The position numbers and the translations under genes are program-made. Below, piece by piece: positions 10,244-19,645 of a stretch of DNA of 64,000 bases; within the stretch, counting starts at the first letter, position 1, and each line of letters begins with the position of its first letter. The notes beneath the pieces are model-generated. The model was not told where the DNA came from, did no database searches, and worked only from the letters and a program-made list of their open reading frames with translations. Where the stretch lies: the NCBI RefSeq assembly GCF_001598915.1, contig NZ_BDAP01000001.1, positions 992,001 through 1,056,000 of the forward strand, written 5' to 3'. The DNA is from Williamsia muralis NBRC 105860 (GTDB lineage Bacteria; Actinomycetota; Actinomycetes; Mycobacteriales; Mycobacteriaceae).

Positions 10244-11134
10244 TCAGCGTGCGAGCGCGTGGGCGACGCGATCGGCGGTAGCCGCAACCGACGTGCCCAG
10301 GTGCGCCATCTCGTCCGCACTCATCTCGCGGTTGGGGCACACCACGATCGACGCGATGACAGTGCCCTCGGAGTCGATGATCGGTGCGCCGATCGTGACC
10401 ACAGCGACAACTCCGACGGACTCCTCCGGCAGATAGTCGATGGTGGTCAGTTCGGCCAGCAGCCCCGCCACCCGTGAGCGCACCGTGTCCGAGACCGGTG
10501 AATCTCGCAGTGACGCAAGCGCGTCGATCATCTCGGCATGGTCACCGGTGAGGCGCTCCACCGCGTACCCGCGGTCGCAGATCACTTCCAGTACGTCGTG
10601 CAGTCGGTCGCGGGCACCCGGCGGTGCCGAGTCGATCCACCGCTGCCGTTCGGCTTCAGGCGCCCACGCGACGAACTCTCGGCACACGGGTGGGCGTAGC
10701 GCGATGCGCCGGCCGGGTCTGATCCACTGCATGTCCGGCACCCCGACGAGTTCTGTGACAGTGATCTGTTCGGCCACGCGTTCGGCGAGGAACGCCGGCA
10801 TGTCGAGGTCCGCAGCGAGTTCGTGGATCATCGGAGCTGCCAAACGCCGCAACGGATAGCCACGTTCGGCCTGCCGCGCCAGGGCGACGAAGCCGGCACC
10901 GATCGCGAACTGGCCGTCTTCTCGCGATACCCAGCCGTCGATGGTGAGTTGCGTCAGCACCGCGTGGGCGGTGGCTCTGGAAAACCCTGTGCGACGGACT
11001 ATCTCCGCCAGTGTCAGGCGGCCGCCGGTCTGTTCGGCCAGCAGTTCGATCACCCGGACCACACGCTGCGTGGGTGGCGAGGGTTGACCCGCAGGCATGC
11101 TGTCGCTTACCGTCACTGTCATATTTTCAAACAC
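10244..11134 (-). CDS. IclR-family transcriptional regulator
   Basis: 296-residue IclR-type protein: N-terminal winged helix (about residues 20-80, with RLTLAEIVRRTGFSRATAHA) and a C-terminal effector domain ending GAPIIDSEGTVIASIVVCPN. The start may be GTG 11134 or ATG 11122; neither has a clear ribosome site. It diverges from cysD with 62 bases between, containing palindromic ACACTAGTGT and a near-palindrome GTCGGATATTCGAC, both possible binding sites. The regulated genes are unknown; adjacent cysD is one possibility. Confidence 0.85.
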   Translation of the reverse strand: MFENMTVTVSDSMPAGQPSPPTQRVVRVIELLAEQTGGRLTLAEIVRRTGFSRATAHAVLTQLTIDGWVSREDGQFAIGAGFVALARQAERGYPLRRLAAPMIHELAADLDMPAFLAERVAEQITVTELVGVPDMQWIRPGRRIALRPPVCREFVAWAPEAERQRWIDSAPPGARDRLHDVLEVICDRGYAVERLTGDHAEMIDALASLRDSPVSDTVRSRVAGLLAELTTIDYLPEESVGVVAVVTIGAPIIDSEGTVIASIVVCPNREMSADEMAHLGTSVAATADRVAHALAR

Positions 11135-11196
11135 TAGTGTCGGATATTCGACAGGTCAAGTCCTGGCGAGGCGAACGACGCGAGAGGATTCTCACG

Positions 11197-12111
11197 GTGC
11201 TGACAACGGGGTACGAGCTCACCCATCTGGCCGCGCTCGAGGCGGAATCGGTCTACATCTTCCGAGAGGTCGCCGCGACGGCGCAGCGGCCGGTGCTGCT
11301 GTTCTCCGGCGGCAAGGACTCGGTGGTGATGTTCCACGTGGCGCGCAAGGCGTTCTGGCCTGCGCCGGTTCCCTTTCCGCTCATGCATGTGGACACCGGG
11401 CACAATTTCGACGAGGTCATCGACTACCGGGATCGGGTTGTCGAGAAGACCGGTGTTCGACTGGTGGTTTCGAGTGTGCAGGACGACATCGACGCCGGCC
11501 GGGTGGTGGAACAGACCGGTCCGGGTGCCAGTCGTAACCGGCTGCAGACCACATCGCTGCTGCGCGGGATCCGGGAGAACAATTTCGACGCCGTCTTCGG
11601 TGGCGCGCGACGCGATGAGGAGAAGGCGCGCGCCAAGGAGCGGGTCTTCAGCTTCCGAGACGAGTTCGGCGCCTGGGATCCACGAGCGCAACGGCCCGAA
11701 CTGTGGAACCTCTACAACGGCCGCCACAACAAAGGTGAGCACATCCGGGTATTCCCCCTGAGCAACTGGACCGAACTCGACATCTGGCAGTACATCGCCG
11801 CCGAAGAGATAGAACTACCGAGCATCTACTACGCCCATCGGCGCGAAGTGGTGCCCAGGGACGGGATGCTGCTGGCCAAGACGCCGTACGTGGAACTCGC
11901 ACCCGGCGAGGCGGTGCACACCGAGCAGGTGCGGTTCCGGACGGTCGGCGACGCGACGTGCACCGGATGTGTGCTCAGTGACGCCGTCACGGTCGAGCAG
12001 GTCATCGATGAAGTGGCCGCCACCAGACTCACCGAACGCGGTGCAACCCGAGCCGACGACCGAATCTCGGAGTCCGGCATGGAAGATCGCAAGAAAGAAG
12101 GATACTTCTGA
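11197..12111 (+). CDS. cysD: Sulfate adenylyltransferase subunit 2 (CysD)
   Basis: 304-residue PP-loop ATP pyrophosphatase that makes adenosine 5'-phosphosulfate from sulfate and ATP with CysN. The PP-loop LLFSGGKDSVVMFHVARKAF is near the N-terminus, and FGGARRDEEKARAKERVFSF is the family signature. The GTG at 11197 gives the expected length and follows GAGAGG; upstream in-frame codons run into the iclR gene. The stop TGA shares its last base with the cysNC ATG. The unit cysD-cysNC-cysQ handles sulfate activation and recycling of adenosine bisphosphate. Confidence 0.95.
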   Translation: MLTTGYELTHLAALEAESVYIFREVAATAQRPVLLFSGGKDSVVMFHVARKAFWPAPVPFPLMHVDTGHNFDEVIDYRDRVVEKTGVRLVVSSVQDDIDAGRVVEQTGPGASRNRLQTTSLLRGIRENNFDAVFGGARRDEEKARAKERVFSFRDEFGAWDPRAQRPELWNLYNGRHNKGEHIRVFPLSNWTELDIWQYIAAEEIELPSIYYAHRREVVPRDGMLLAKTPYVELAPGEAVHTEQVRFRTVGDATCTGCVLSDAVTVEQVIDEVAATRLTERGATRADDRISESGMEDRKKEGYF

Positions 12112-13994
12112 TGACCGTCGACCAGGAACTGATCATCGGCGAGCCCGTACGGCGCGGACGGAAAGAGTTGCTGCGGTTGGCAACTGCCGGAAGCGTCGAC
12201 GACGGCAAGTCCACACTGATCGGCCGGCTGCTGTACGACTCGAAGAGCATCTTCACCGACCAGATGGAGTCGATCGAGCGCACCAGCTCCGAACGCGGCG
12301 ACGAATACGCCAACCTCGCGCTGCTGACCGATGGCCTTCGTGCAGAGCGCGAGCAGGGCATCACCATCGACGTGGCGTACCGGTACTTCGCAACACCCAA
12401 GCGCAAGTTCATCATCGCCGACACCCCCGGGCATGTGCAGTACACCCGCAACATGGTGACCGGGGCATCCACCGCCGACGTGGCACTCGTTCTCATCGAC
12501 GCCCGCAAGGGAGTGCTCGAGCAGACCCGCAGGCACGCCTTCCTGTCGTCGTTGCTCGGCATCGCGCACATCGTCTTGTGTGTGAACAAAATGGACCTGG
12601 TGGATTGGTCGGAAGAACGATTCACCGAGATCAAGGACGAGTTCAGCGCATTCGCCAGCAAACTCAACGTGACCGACCTCAGCTTCATCCCGGTGTCGGC
12701 GCTGCTCGGGGACAACGTGGTCGATGCGTCGGTCCACATGCCCTGGTATCGGGGTACCTCGCTGCTCGGACACCTCGAGGACGTCCACATCGCCTCGGAC
12801 CGCAATTTCATCGACGCCCGGCTGCCGGTGCAATACGTGATCCGTCCTCAGGTCAGCGACGGCTCGGACCATCGCAGCTACGCCGGAACCATTGCCAGCG
12901 GAACGTTCAAGCCCGGCGACGAAGTGGTGGTGCTGCCCAGCGGATTCAGCACCACCGTGGCCGAGATCTGGGGCCCCGGCGGCAGCAAGCTCGACGAGGC
13001 ATTCGCGCCGATGGCCGTGTCCGTCTCGCTCGCCGACGAGATCGACATCACCCGCGGAGAGATGCTCGCCCGTCCGAACAATCGACCGTACGTAGGTCGC
13101 GACATCGATGCGATGGTGTGCTGGTTCTCCGAGGACACCGAGTTGAAGCCGGGTAACCGCTACACCATCCAGAGCTCGACCCGCGAGTCGAAGGCCGTGA
13201 TCGGCGACCTCACCTATCGACTCGACGTCAACTCCCTCCATCGTGAGGAGGGGCCACAGGAGTTGCGGCTCAACGAGATCGGGCGCGTCCGTCTGCGCAC
13301 CCAGCAACCCATGATGTTCGACTCGTACCGCCAGCATCGCTTCACGGGTAGCTTCATCTTGATGGACGAGGCGACGAACAAGACCGTCGGCGCCGGGATG
13401 ATCAACGGTCCGGTCAGCAACGACTCCCACGTGGTCTGGCACAGCTCGTCGGTGACCAGGGAGCAGCGCTCCCATCGTGGGGCGACCATCTGGTTGACCG
13501 GACTGTCCGGTTCCGGGAAGTCGTCGATCGCATCGGAACTGGAACGATCGATGGTGGCCGAAGGCCGTCCGGCCTACCTGATGGACGGTGACAATCTCCG
13601 CCATGGGCTGAACTCCGATCTCGGGTTCGGAGACGACGATCGCCGGGAGAACATCCGGCGCACCGCCGAGGTCGCGGCACTCTTCGCGGACTCGGGTGCG
13701 GTTGCGATCGTTTCGCTGATCAGCCCCTTCGCCGCCGAACGCGAGCGGGCGCGCGAGGTCCATGCCGAGCGCGGCCTGCCGTTCTTCGAGGTGTTCGTCG
13801 ACACGCCGCTCGAGGTCTGCGAGGAACGCGACCCGAAGGGGCTGTACGCGAAGGCGCGTCGTGGTGAGGTCGCACATTTCACCGGCATCAGTTCGCCCTA
13901 CGAGCGACCGGAAGCGGCGGACGTCGTCATCACCCCCGGTGACGGTGCGCCTGCCGACGTCGCGGAGGCCATCCGCCGTAACCTGGGCGTGTGA
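12111..13994 (+). CDS. cysNC: Bifunctional sulfate adenylyltransferase subunit 1/APS kinase (CysNC)
   Basis: 627-residue fusion. The N-terminal EF-Tu-like GTPase (CysN) has G1 GSVDDGKST at 27-35, G3 DTPGH near 104 and G4 NKMD. The C-terminal APS kinase (CysC) starts near residue 455 with the P-loop GLSGSGKSS from G464 and the MDGDNLRHGLNSDLGF substrate loop. Together with CysD it drives APS synthesis by GTP hydrolysis and then phosphorylates APS to PAPS. The stop overlaps the cysQ GTG by four bases. PAPS from here could feed the sulfotransferase-like gene at 6.8 kb, an inference from co-location. Confidence 0.95.
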   Translation: MTVDQELIIGEPVRRGRKELLRLATAGSVDDGKSTLIGRLLYDSKSIFTDQMESIERTSSERGDEYANLALLTDGLRAEREQGITIDVAYRYFATPKRKFIIADTPGHVQYTRNMVTGASTADVALVLIDARKGVLEQTRRHAFLSSLLGIAHIVLCVNKMDLVDWSEERFTEIKDEFSAFASKLNVTDLSFIPVSALLGDNVVDASVHMPWYRGTSLLGHLEDVHIASDRNFIDARLPVQYVIRPQVSDGSDHRSYAGTIASGTFKPGDEVVVLPSGFSTTVAEIWGPGGSKLDEAFAPMAVSVSLADEIDITRGEMLARPNNRPYVGRDIDAMVCWFSEDTELKPGNRYTIQSSTRESKAVIGDLTYRLDVNSLHREEGPQELRLNEIGRVRLRTQQPMMFDSYRQHRFTGSFILMDEATNKTVGAGMINGPVSNDSHVVWHSSSVTREQRSHRGATIWLTGLSGSGKSSIASELERSMVAEGRPAYLMDGDNLRHGLNSDLGFGDDDRRENIRRTAEVAALFADSGAVAIVSLISPFAAERERAREVHAERGLPFFEVFVDTPLEVCEERDPKGLYAKARRGEVAHFTGISSPYERPEAADVVITPGDGAPADVAEAIRRNLGV

Positions 13995-14761
13995 CTGTGA
14001 CCTCATCCGATGCAGAGCTCGCCGGTCGTCTTGCCACCGAGGCCGGGAATCTGCTGGTCGAACTCCGATCAGACCCATCGCTGAACGGCAAAGAACTGGG
14101 CAAGGCCGGGGACCTGCGCTCCAACGAGTTCCTGCTCGACGCGCTCGCGCGTGAACGGCCGGGCGATTCCGTACTGTCCGAGGAATCGGCCGACGATCTG
14201 TCCCGACTGGACGCCGACCGCGTGTGGATCGTCGACCCTGTGGACGGCACAAAGGAATACGGTCTGGACGACCACACCGACTGGGCTGTGCACGTTGCAC
14301 TGTGGGAAAAGGGGTTGGGGCTCACGGTCGGCGCGGTCTCGCTGCCGGGGCTCGGTGTCACCTACGTCAACGATGGGGCGCCGGTGCCACCCACCACCGG
14401 TCTGGCGAGAACACCGCGGGGCGACAAGCCGCGCGTGGTCATCAGCGGCTCGCGGCCTCCCGCTTTCGCCGAGTCGGTCGCCACGGCCATCGGTGGTGAG
14501 CTGCTTCCGATGGGATCGGCAGGCGCCAAGGCGATGGCAGTGGTTCGGGGTGAGGCCGACGCGTATGTGCACGCCGGTGGACAGTACGAGTGGGACTCGG
14601 CCGCGCCGGTGGCTGTGGCGAAGTCACATGGGTTGTGGTGCAGTCGGATCGACGGACTGTCGCTGGAGTACAACCAGCGCGACGTCTATCTACCCGATCT
14701 TGTCATCTGCAGGCCTGAACTCGCCGAGTCGATCTTGGAAGTGACCCGAGCTGCCGGCTGA
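13991..14761 (+). CDS. cysQ: 3'-phosphoadenosine 5'-phosphate phosphatase CysQ
   Basis: 256-residue FIG superfamily phosphatase, Mg-dependent, which converts PAP (the by-product of PAPS use) to AMP. The metal site is visible as LSEESADD, followed by WIVDPVDGTKEYG (DPVDGT motif), and WDSAAPVAVAKSHGL near the C-terminus. The GTG start overlaps the cysNC stop. It converges on the EccA gene with only 17 bases between stops. Confidence 0.9.
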   Translation: MTVTSSDAELAGRLATEAGNLLVELRSDPSLNGKELGKAGDLRSNEFLLDALARERPGDSVLSEESADDLSRLDADRVWIVDPVDGTKEYGLDDHTDWAVHVALWEKGLGLTVGAVSLPGLGVTYVNDGAPVPPTTGLARTPRGDKPRVVISGSRPPAFAESVATAIGGELLPMGSAGAKAMAVVRGEADAYVHAGGQYEWDSAAPVAVAKSHGLWCSRIDGLSLEYNQRDVYLPDLVICRPELAESILEVTRAAG

Positions 14762-14778
14762 GGATTCGCGGGGCCGGT

Positions 14779-16611
14779 CTACCGGACCCGACCTTGTCCG
14801 CTCCGCAATCCGCCGAGCACACCGGCCAATGCGGCCTGCATGTCGGAGGCCTCGATGCGCATGAGTGCGTCGTCGTCGAGGTCGGCGAGTTCGATGGTGC
14901 CGCTTGTCAGACGGTGTTCGCGTTCTTCTTCGGCGCTCTCGACCACGTTGCGGACGAAGCGCCCGTTGCCCGCGAGGTCGATCATGCGACGCTCCCGGCC
15001 GAACTCGTCGAGCTCGACCTGATGACACAGGGGAGCGCACGCCATCTCGAGTTCCCGGAGCGCTTCCGTCGACAGTAACGAATCACGTTTGCGGGCAAGA
15101 AGATCGGCGATCTGGGTGAGTTCGGTGGGACTGTAGGAGTCGAATCTGATGCGCTTGGAGAATCGTGACGACATTCCCTCGTTCGCGGCGAGCAGCCGGT
15201 CGATCTCTGCGTCATAGCCTGCGATGATCACCACCAGCCGGTCGCGGTCGTCTTCCATCCGCGCGAGCAAGGTGTCGACGGCTTCGCGACCGAACGCGTC
15301 GCCGCCGGAGAGGCCACTCTGCACCAGCGTGTAGGCCTCATCGATGAACAGCACGCCGTCCATCGCACGGTCGATCACCTCCGATGTCTTGATGGCCGTG
15401 CTACCGAGGTGTTCGCCCACCAGATCACGACGTGACACCTGCACCACCGCATCGGTTTTGATGAGACCGAGCCCGCAATAGATCTTGGCGACGATGCGCG
15501 AGATGGTGGTTTTGCCGGTGCCGGGTGGACCGGTGAATGCCAGGTGCAGACTGCGTGGGCCGGTCGCGAGACCCTTGTCCGATCGGATCTTCGCCAGGGT
15601 GGCTGCCGACTGCAGCTTGGTCACCTGGCTCTTGACCGATTCGAGGCCGATCTGCTCGGCGAGTTCGGCCTGTGCCGCCGCGAGCAGACTTCCCTCGGAG
15701 TCGTCAGGAGCAGACGCCGAGGCCGCGACCGTCTCTGCTGCAGTGGCCGGGTCCCAGCGGTCGCTACGAGAGGCGATCGTCTCGGCGGTGGTGATCACCA
15801 ACCGGAAACGCTGATCCGAGAGGGCCTTGGAGTTGGCCGAGAACGAGGGGTCACGGGAATACACGGCCTCGAACCGTTCACGAGCCGGCGCCTCCATGCC
15901 CTGTTCGCGCAAGGCCAGCCCGTGGGTGAACATCGCCGCCGTCGCCGCGGCGGGGATCGGCCCATTCGCCGCGGCTTCGAGTCGCCGTACACCTTCGGTG
16001 AACAGGCCCATCTGCACGCACGCCGATCCGGCCATCAGGTCGGCGCCGGCGTTCATGTACTCGTCCGTCCACGTGGTCGACGGAGCCAGTGCGGTGAGCA
16101 CGTCTGTCCAGCGCTGGGTGCGGAAGTGCAGGCTGGCCCGTAGGTAGTCCACGATCGGTGGCAGGCCCCGGTCGGCACATTCGGCGGCCGCCTCGTCGAG
16201 GGCGTCCTCGGCTCCCTGGTAGTCGGCGCCGGCGATCAGCGTGGCCGCGTACGCCACGATGGCCTCGGTCCGGTCGGCCAACGGATAGTCGATGTACAGG
16301 CCGGTGGAGAAGCGGCCGGACAACGTTCGCGGCGGAAGCCCCAGCCGACGCTGCTCGGCGCCGATCGTCGCACGGCAGCGGTACAGCTGGAGCAACACGG
16401 AGGCAGAGTTGTCCCCGGACGCCACCCGCCCCAGCCAGGCGTCGGCCATCATGGGCGCCCACTCGGTGGCCCGGGTGAATGCGAGCGCGGCCTTGGCCGG
16501 ATCGGCCGGATACTGCTCGCCGTCGATCGGTATCCCCGACGACCGGACCGCGAAGTCGAACAACTGGCGTGCCTTGGCGGCAGACGAGCGCGACTGCCCT
16601 GTGTCGATCAT
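14779..16611 (-). CDS. Orphan EccA-type AAA+ ATPase
   Basis: 610-residue protein with the EccA architecture: an N-terminal TPR-like helical half (about 1-300) and a C-terminal CbxX/CfqX-type AAA+ domain with Walker A GPPGTGKT at 361-368 and Walker B LFIDEA at 421-426. EccA ATPases work in the cytoplasm on type VII (ESX) substrates. No esx, PE/PPE, eccB-E or mycP gene is in the window, so it may act at a distance or have another role. ATG 16611 follows GGGGGAAA. Its family is clear; the attachment to a particular ESX system is not. Confidence 0.85.
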   Translation of the reverse strand: MIDTGQSRSSAAKARQLFDFAVRSSGIPIDGEQYPADPAKAALAFTRATEWAPMMADAWLGRVASGDNSASVLLQLYRCRATIGAEQRRLGLPPRTLSGRFSTGLYIDYPLADRTEAIVAYAATLIAGADYQGAEDALDEAAAECADRGLPPIVDYLRASLHFRTQRWTDVLTALAPSTTWTDEYMNAGADLMAGSACVQMGLFTEGVRRLEAAANGPIPAAATAAMFTHGLALREQGMEAPARERFEAVYSRDPSFSANSKALSDQRFRLVITTAETIASRSDRWDPATAAETVAASASAPDDSEGSLLAAAQAELAEQIGLESVKSQVTKLQSAATLAKIRSDKGLATGPRSLHLAFTGPPGTGKTTISRIVAKIYCGLGLIKTDAVVQVSRRDLVGEHLGSTAIKTSEVIDRAMDGVLFIDEAYTLVQSGLSGGDAFGREAVDTLLARMEDDRDRLVVIIAGYDAEIDRLLAANEGMSSRFSKRIRFDSYSPTELTQIADLLARKRDSLLSTEALRELEMACAPLCHQVELDEFGRERRMIDLAGNGRFVRNVVESAEEEREHRLTSGTIELADLDDDALMRIEASDMQAALAGVLGGLRSGQGRVR

Positions 16612-16750
16612 GGTCGTTTCCCCCTGTGTACCGACCAGCCGAACGACGAATCAGCTGGTCTGGCCCCCCGCGCACAGTTCCCACTCCCGCTGCGCTGCCC
16701 GAGACACTACCGCGAGGAGGACGAGATCACCCCGCCTGCCGGCCTCCGCC

Positions 16751-16762
16751 TAGACTGTCACC
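16751..16762 (+). promoter_or_regulatory. Leaderless purL promoter (-10)
   Basis: TAGACT (16751-16756) is followed by six bases and then the purL GTG at 16763, with no ribosome site. This spacing is typical of leaderless mycobacterial-type transcripts. No convincing -35 is visible. Confidence 0.6.
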
Positions 16763-19042
16763 GTGAGTGCAGACGTAGATACCGTTTCCGTCGCCGCCGA
16801 TACCCCCGACCAGCCCCAGCCGTTTCGCGAGCTGGGCCTCAAGGACGACGAGTATCAGCGGATCCGTGAGATCTTGGGCCGCAGGCCGACCGCCGCCGAA
16901 CTGGCCATGTATTCGGTGATGTGGTCCGAGCATTGCTCGTACAAGTCATCCAAGGTGCATCTGAGGTATTTCGGCGAGACCACCACCGACGAGATGCGCT
17001 CCTCGATGCTCGCGGGCATCGGTGAGAACGCCGGTGTGGTCGACATCGGCGACGGCTGGGCTGTCACCTTCAAGGTCGAATCGCACAACCACCCGTCGTA
17101 TGTCGAGCCCTACCAGGGCGCCGCGACCGGTGTGGGCGGCATCGTCCGCGACATCATGGCCATGGGTGCACGCCCGATCGCCGTGATGGACCAACTGCGT
17201 TTCGGTGCCGCGGACGCGCCGGACACCCGCCGGGTGGTCGACGGTGTGGTGCGCGGTGTCGGCGGGTACGGCAACTCCCTGGGTCTGCCGAACATCGGCG
17301 GTGAGACGGTGTTCGACGCGTCGTACGCAGGGAACCCGTTGGTGAATGCGCTCTGCGCCGGCGTCATGCGGGTCGAGGACCTGCACCTGGCGTTCGCGTC
17401 GGGGACCGGTAACCGGATCATCCTGTTCGGTGCCCGGACCGGTCTCGACGGGATCGGCGGTGTGTCGGTGCTCGCGTCGGAGACCTTCGACGACAGCGCC
17501 GGTGGCCGCCCGAAGAAGCTGCCCGCGGTGCAGGTCGGCGATCCGTTCACCGAGAAGGTGCTCATCGAGTGCTGCCTAGATCTGTACAAGGCGGGCATCG
17601 TCATCGGCATCCAGGATCTCGGCGGTGCCGGATTGTCGTGTGCCACCTCCGAATTGGCTGCTGCCGGTGATGGCGGGATGCGCATCGAACTGGAGAAGGT
17701 CCCGATGAGGGCCACCGGGATGACCCCGGCCGAGGTGCTCTCGAGCGAGTCGCAGGAACGCATGTGTGCCGTGGTGGCGCCGGAGAACGTCGAGGCGTTC
17801 ATGGAGGTCTGCCGCAAGTGGGACGTGCTGGCCACCGACATCGGCGAGGTCACCGATGGTGAGCACCTCGAGATCACCTGGCACGGCGAAACCGTGGTCG
17901 ATGTTCCGCCGCGGACCGTCGCCCACGAAGGGCCGGTCTACGAGCGTCCCGTCGCGCGTCCGGAGTGGCAGGACGGCGTGATCGCCTCCACGACAAAGGA
18001 TCTGAAGCGGCCGGCCTCCGGCGACGAGCTGCGTGACACGCTGCTGCAGATGATCTCCTCGCCCGCGCTGTGCAGTCGGCGGTTCATCACCGAGCAGTAC
18101 GACCGCTACGTGCGGGGCAACACGGTGCTGGCCGAACATGCGGACTCGGGAATGATCCGGATCGACGAGTCGTCGGGCCGCGGTATCGCGCTGTCCACCG
18201 ACGCGTCGGGTCGCTACACCTACCTCGATCCCTATCGCGGCGCGCAGCTCGCGTTGGCCGAGGCATACCGCAACGTCGCCGTCAGCGGCGCGACCCCGAA
18301 GGCCGTCACCAACTGCCTGAACTTCGGGTCGCCCGAGGACCCGGCCGTCATGTGGCAGTTCCAGCAGGCCGTGCGCGGATTGGCTGACGGCTGTGCACAA
18401 TTGGGCATCCCGGTCACCGGCGGAAACGTGAGTTTCTACAACCAGACCGGCGCCACGCCCATCCTGCCGACGCCGGTTGTCGGTGTTCTCGGTGTCATCG
18501 ACGACGTGCGTCGTCGCATCCCGACCGGTTTCGGTACCGAGCCGGGGGAGACCCTGATCCTGCTCGGTGATACCCATGACGAGTTCGATGGATCGATCTG
18601 GTCGCAGGTGGTGCACGACCACCTCGGTGGCACGCCGCCTGCTGTCGACCTCGAGCGTGAGCGTTTGCTGGCCGCCATCCTCACCGCAGCGTCGCGCGAT
18701 GGCCTGGTGTCCGCTGCGCACGACCTGTCCGAGGGTGGCCTCGCGCAGGCCGTCGTCGAGGGCGCACTCGCGGGCGAGACCGGTTGCCGGATCTTGCTTC
18801 CCGAAGGCGCTGACCCGTTCGTGTGGCTGTTCTCCGAGTCGTCGGGCCGAGTTCTGGTCGCGGTGCCGCGTACCGAGGAGACCCGGTTCACCGGCATGCT
18901 CGACGCGCGGCAGATGCCGTGGACCCGCATCGGCGTGGTGGATCAGGGCAGCGATTCGGTCGAGATCCAGGATCAGTTCTCGATCCCGCTGACCGAATTG
19001 CGCGAGACCTTCGAAGTAACGCTCCCAGCCCTCTTCGGCTAG
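16763..19042 (+). CDS. purL: Phosphoribosylformylglycinamidine synthase subunit PurL
   Basis: 759-residue ATP-dependent FGAM synthase large subunit (small-type PurL, used with PurQ and PurS), which converts FGAR and glutamine to FGAM in de novo purine synthesis. Visible landmarks: [14 protein letters not shown] near the N-terminus, [20 protein letters not shown], and [17 protein letters not shown] near the C-terminus. Length agrees with mycobacterial PurL (about 754). The GTG start is leaderless. The gene sits apart from purF and purM (14 kb away) but in the order known from mycobacteria. Confidence 0.96.
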   Translation: MSADVDTVSVAADTPDQPQPFRELGLKDDEYQRIREILGRRPTAAELAMYSVMWSEHCSYKSSKVHLRYFGETTTDEMRSSMLAGIGENAGVVDIGDGWAVTFKVESHNHPSYVEPYQGAATGVGGIVRDIMAMGARPIAVMDQLRFGAADAPDTRRVVDGVVRGVGGYGNSLGLPNIGGETVFDASYAGNPLVNALCAGVMRVEDLHLAFASGTGNRIILFGARTGLDGIGGVSVLASETFDDSAGGRPKKLPAVQVGDPFTEKVLIECCLDLYKAGIVIGIQDLGGAGLSCATSELAAAGDGGMRIELEKVPMRATGMTPAEVLSSESQERMCAVVAPENVEAFMEVCRKWDVLATDIGEVTDGEHLEITWHGETVVDVPPRTVAHEGPVYERPVARPEWQDGVIASTTKDLKRPASGDELRDTLLQMISSPALCSRRFITEQYDRYVRGNTVLAEHADSGMIRIDESSGRGIALSTDASGRYTYLDPYRGAQLALAEAYRNVAVSGATPKAVTNCLNFGSPEDPAVMWQFQQAVRGLADGCAQLGIPVTGGNVSFYNQTGATPILPTPVVGVLGVIDDVRRRIPTGFGTEPGETLILLGDTHDEFDGSIWSQVVHDHLGGTPPAVDLERERLLAAILTAASRDGLVSAAHDLSEGGLAQAVVEGALAGETGCRILLPEGADPFVWLFSESSGRVLVAVPRTEETRFTGMLDARQMPWTRIGVVDQGSDSVEIQDQFSIPLTELRETFEVTLPALFG

Positions 19043-19109
19043 CCCGATTTTGGTGGGTTCTGGCGTCCGCGACCTGCGGTTTCGGTCGCCCTAACCCACC
19101 AAAATGGGG
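19043..19109. repeat. Inverted repeat, family member 1 (upstream of marR)
   Basis: ATTTTGGTGGGTT (19047-19059) pairs perfectly with 19093-19105; with one mismatch the stem extends to 19043-19109 (CCCg.../...gGGG). The loop is 33 bases. It shares the GGTGGGTT/AACCCACC core with the repeat at 20938-21002, and may end purL transcription. Confidence 0.7.
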
Positions 19110-19129
19110 TACTGGGGACGCGGCTCTCC

Positions 19130-19165
19130 TTGATAGTTCGAGGTCCTAAGTATTACCCTTGCTAA
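19130..19165 (+). promoter_or_regulatory. marR promoter, leaderless
   Basis: TTGATA (-35, 19130-19135), an 18-base spacer, TACCCT (-10, 19154-19159), then six bases to the GTG at 19166. The -35 is close to the TTGACA consensus. No ribosome site precedes the GTG, which supports leaderless initiation. Confidence 0.65.
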
Positions 19166-19630
19166 GTGTTCGACAATGAGCTGACCAACCTGGCCGACGC
19201 CATCCGCCCGACGATGGCCCGGGTGTATCTGACGATTCGCCGACGGTCACCGTTCGGCGAATACACCGCGGCGCAGGGCTCCACCCTGGCGACCCTGGCA
19301 GAGCACGGCCCGATGCGGATGGGAGAACTGGCCCGCCGCGAGGGCGTGCGGATGCCGACCGTGACAGCGGCCGTGGATGTGCTGGTCGGTCACGGGCTGC
19401 TGCGTCGCGACCCCGATCCCGATGATCGACGGGCCGTGCAGGTGAGCATCACCGACGACGGGCGGCGTGAGATGGCGCAGCTGCAGTCGGCGCGCAACGA
19501 GGTGCTCGCCCGCGCGATGGCGGGCATGACCGACGACGAGTTGCGAGCCCTCCGAGCCGCCGTCCCCGCATTGCGATCGCTGCGCGCACAACTCGAGAGT
19601 CTCGATGAGTCGAGTGCCCTCACGATTTGA
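19166..19630 (+). CDS. MarR-family regulator
   Basis: 154-residue MarR-type protein with a winged helix-turn-helix: MRMGELARREGVRMPTVTAA (recognition region about 50-70) followed by the wing RRDPDPDDRRAVQVSITDDG. GTG 19166 lies directly at the predicted transcription start. The gene is followed 16 bases later by an MFS transporter, the usual efflux-pump/regulator pairing, and the two are bracketed by related inverted repeats. Inducer unknown. Confidence 0.88.
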   Translation: MFDNELTNLADAIRPTMARVYLTIRRRSPFGEYTAAQGSTLATLAEHGPMRMGELARREGVRMPTVTAAVDVLVGHGLLRRDPDPDDRRAVQVSITDDGRREMAQLQSARNEVLARAMAGMTDDELRALRAAVPALRSLRAQLESLDESSALTI

Positions 19631-19645
19631 AGAAGAGGAGTGAAC

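Noticed and set aside
11829-14300. 823-codon open frame on the minus strand opposite cysDNC and cysQ
   Set aside because: Antisense to four clearly coding, overlapping sulfate genes; high GC makes long shadow frames; no domain seen and composition is Arg/His/Asp-rich as expected for antisense translation.
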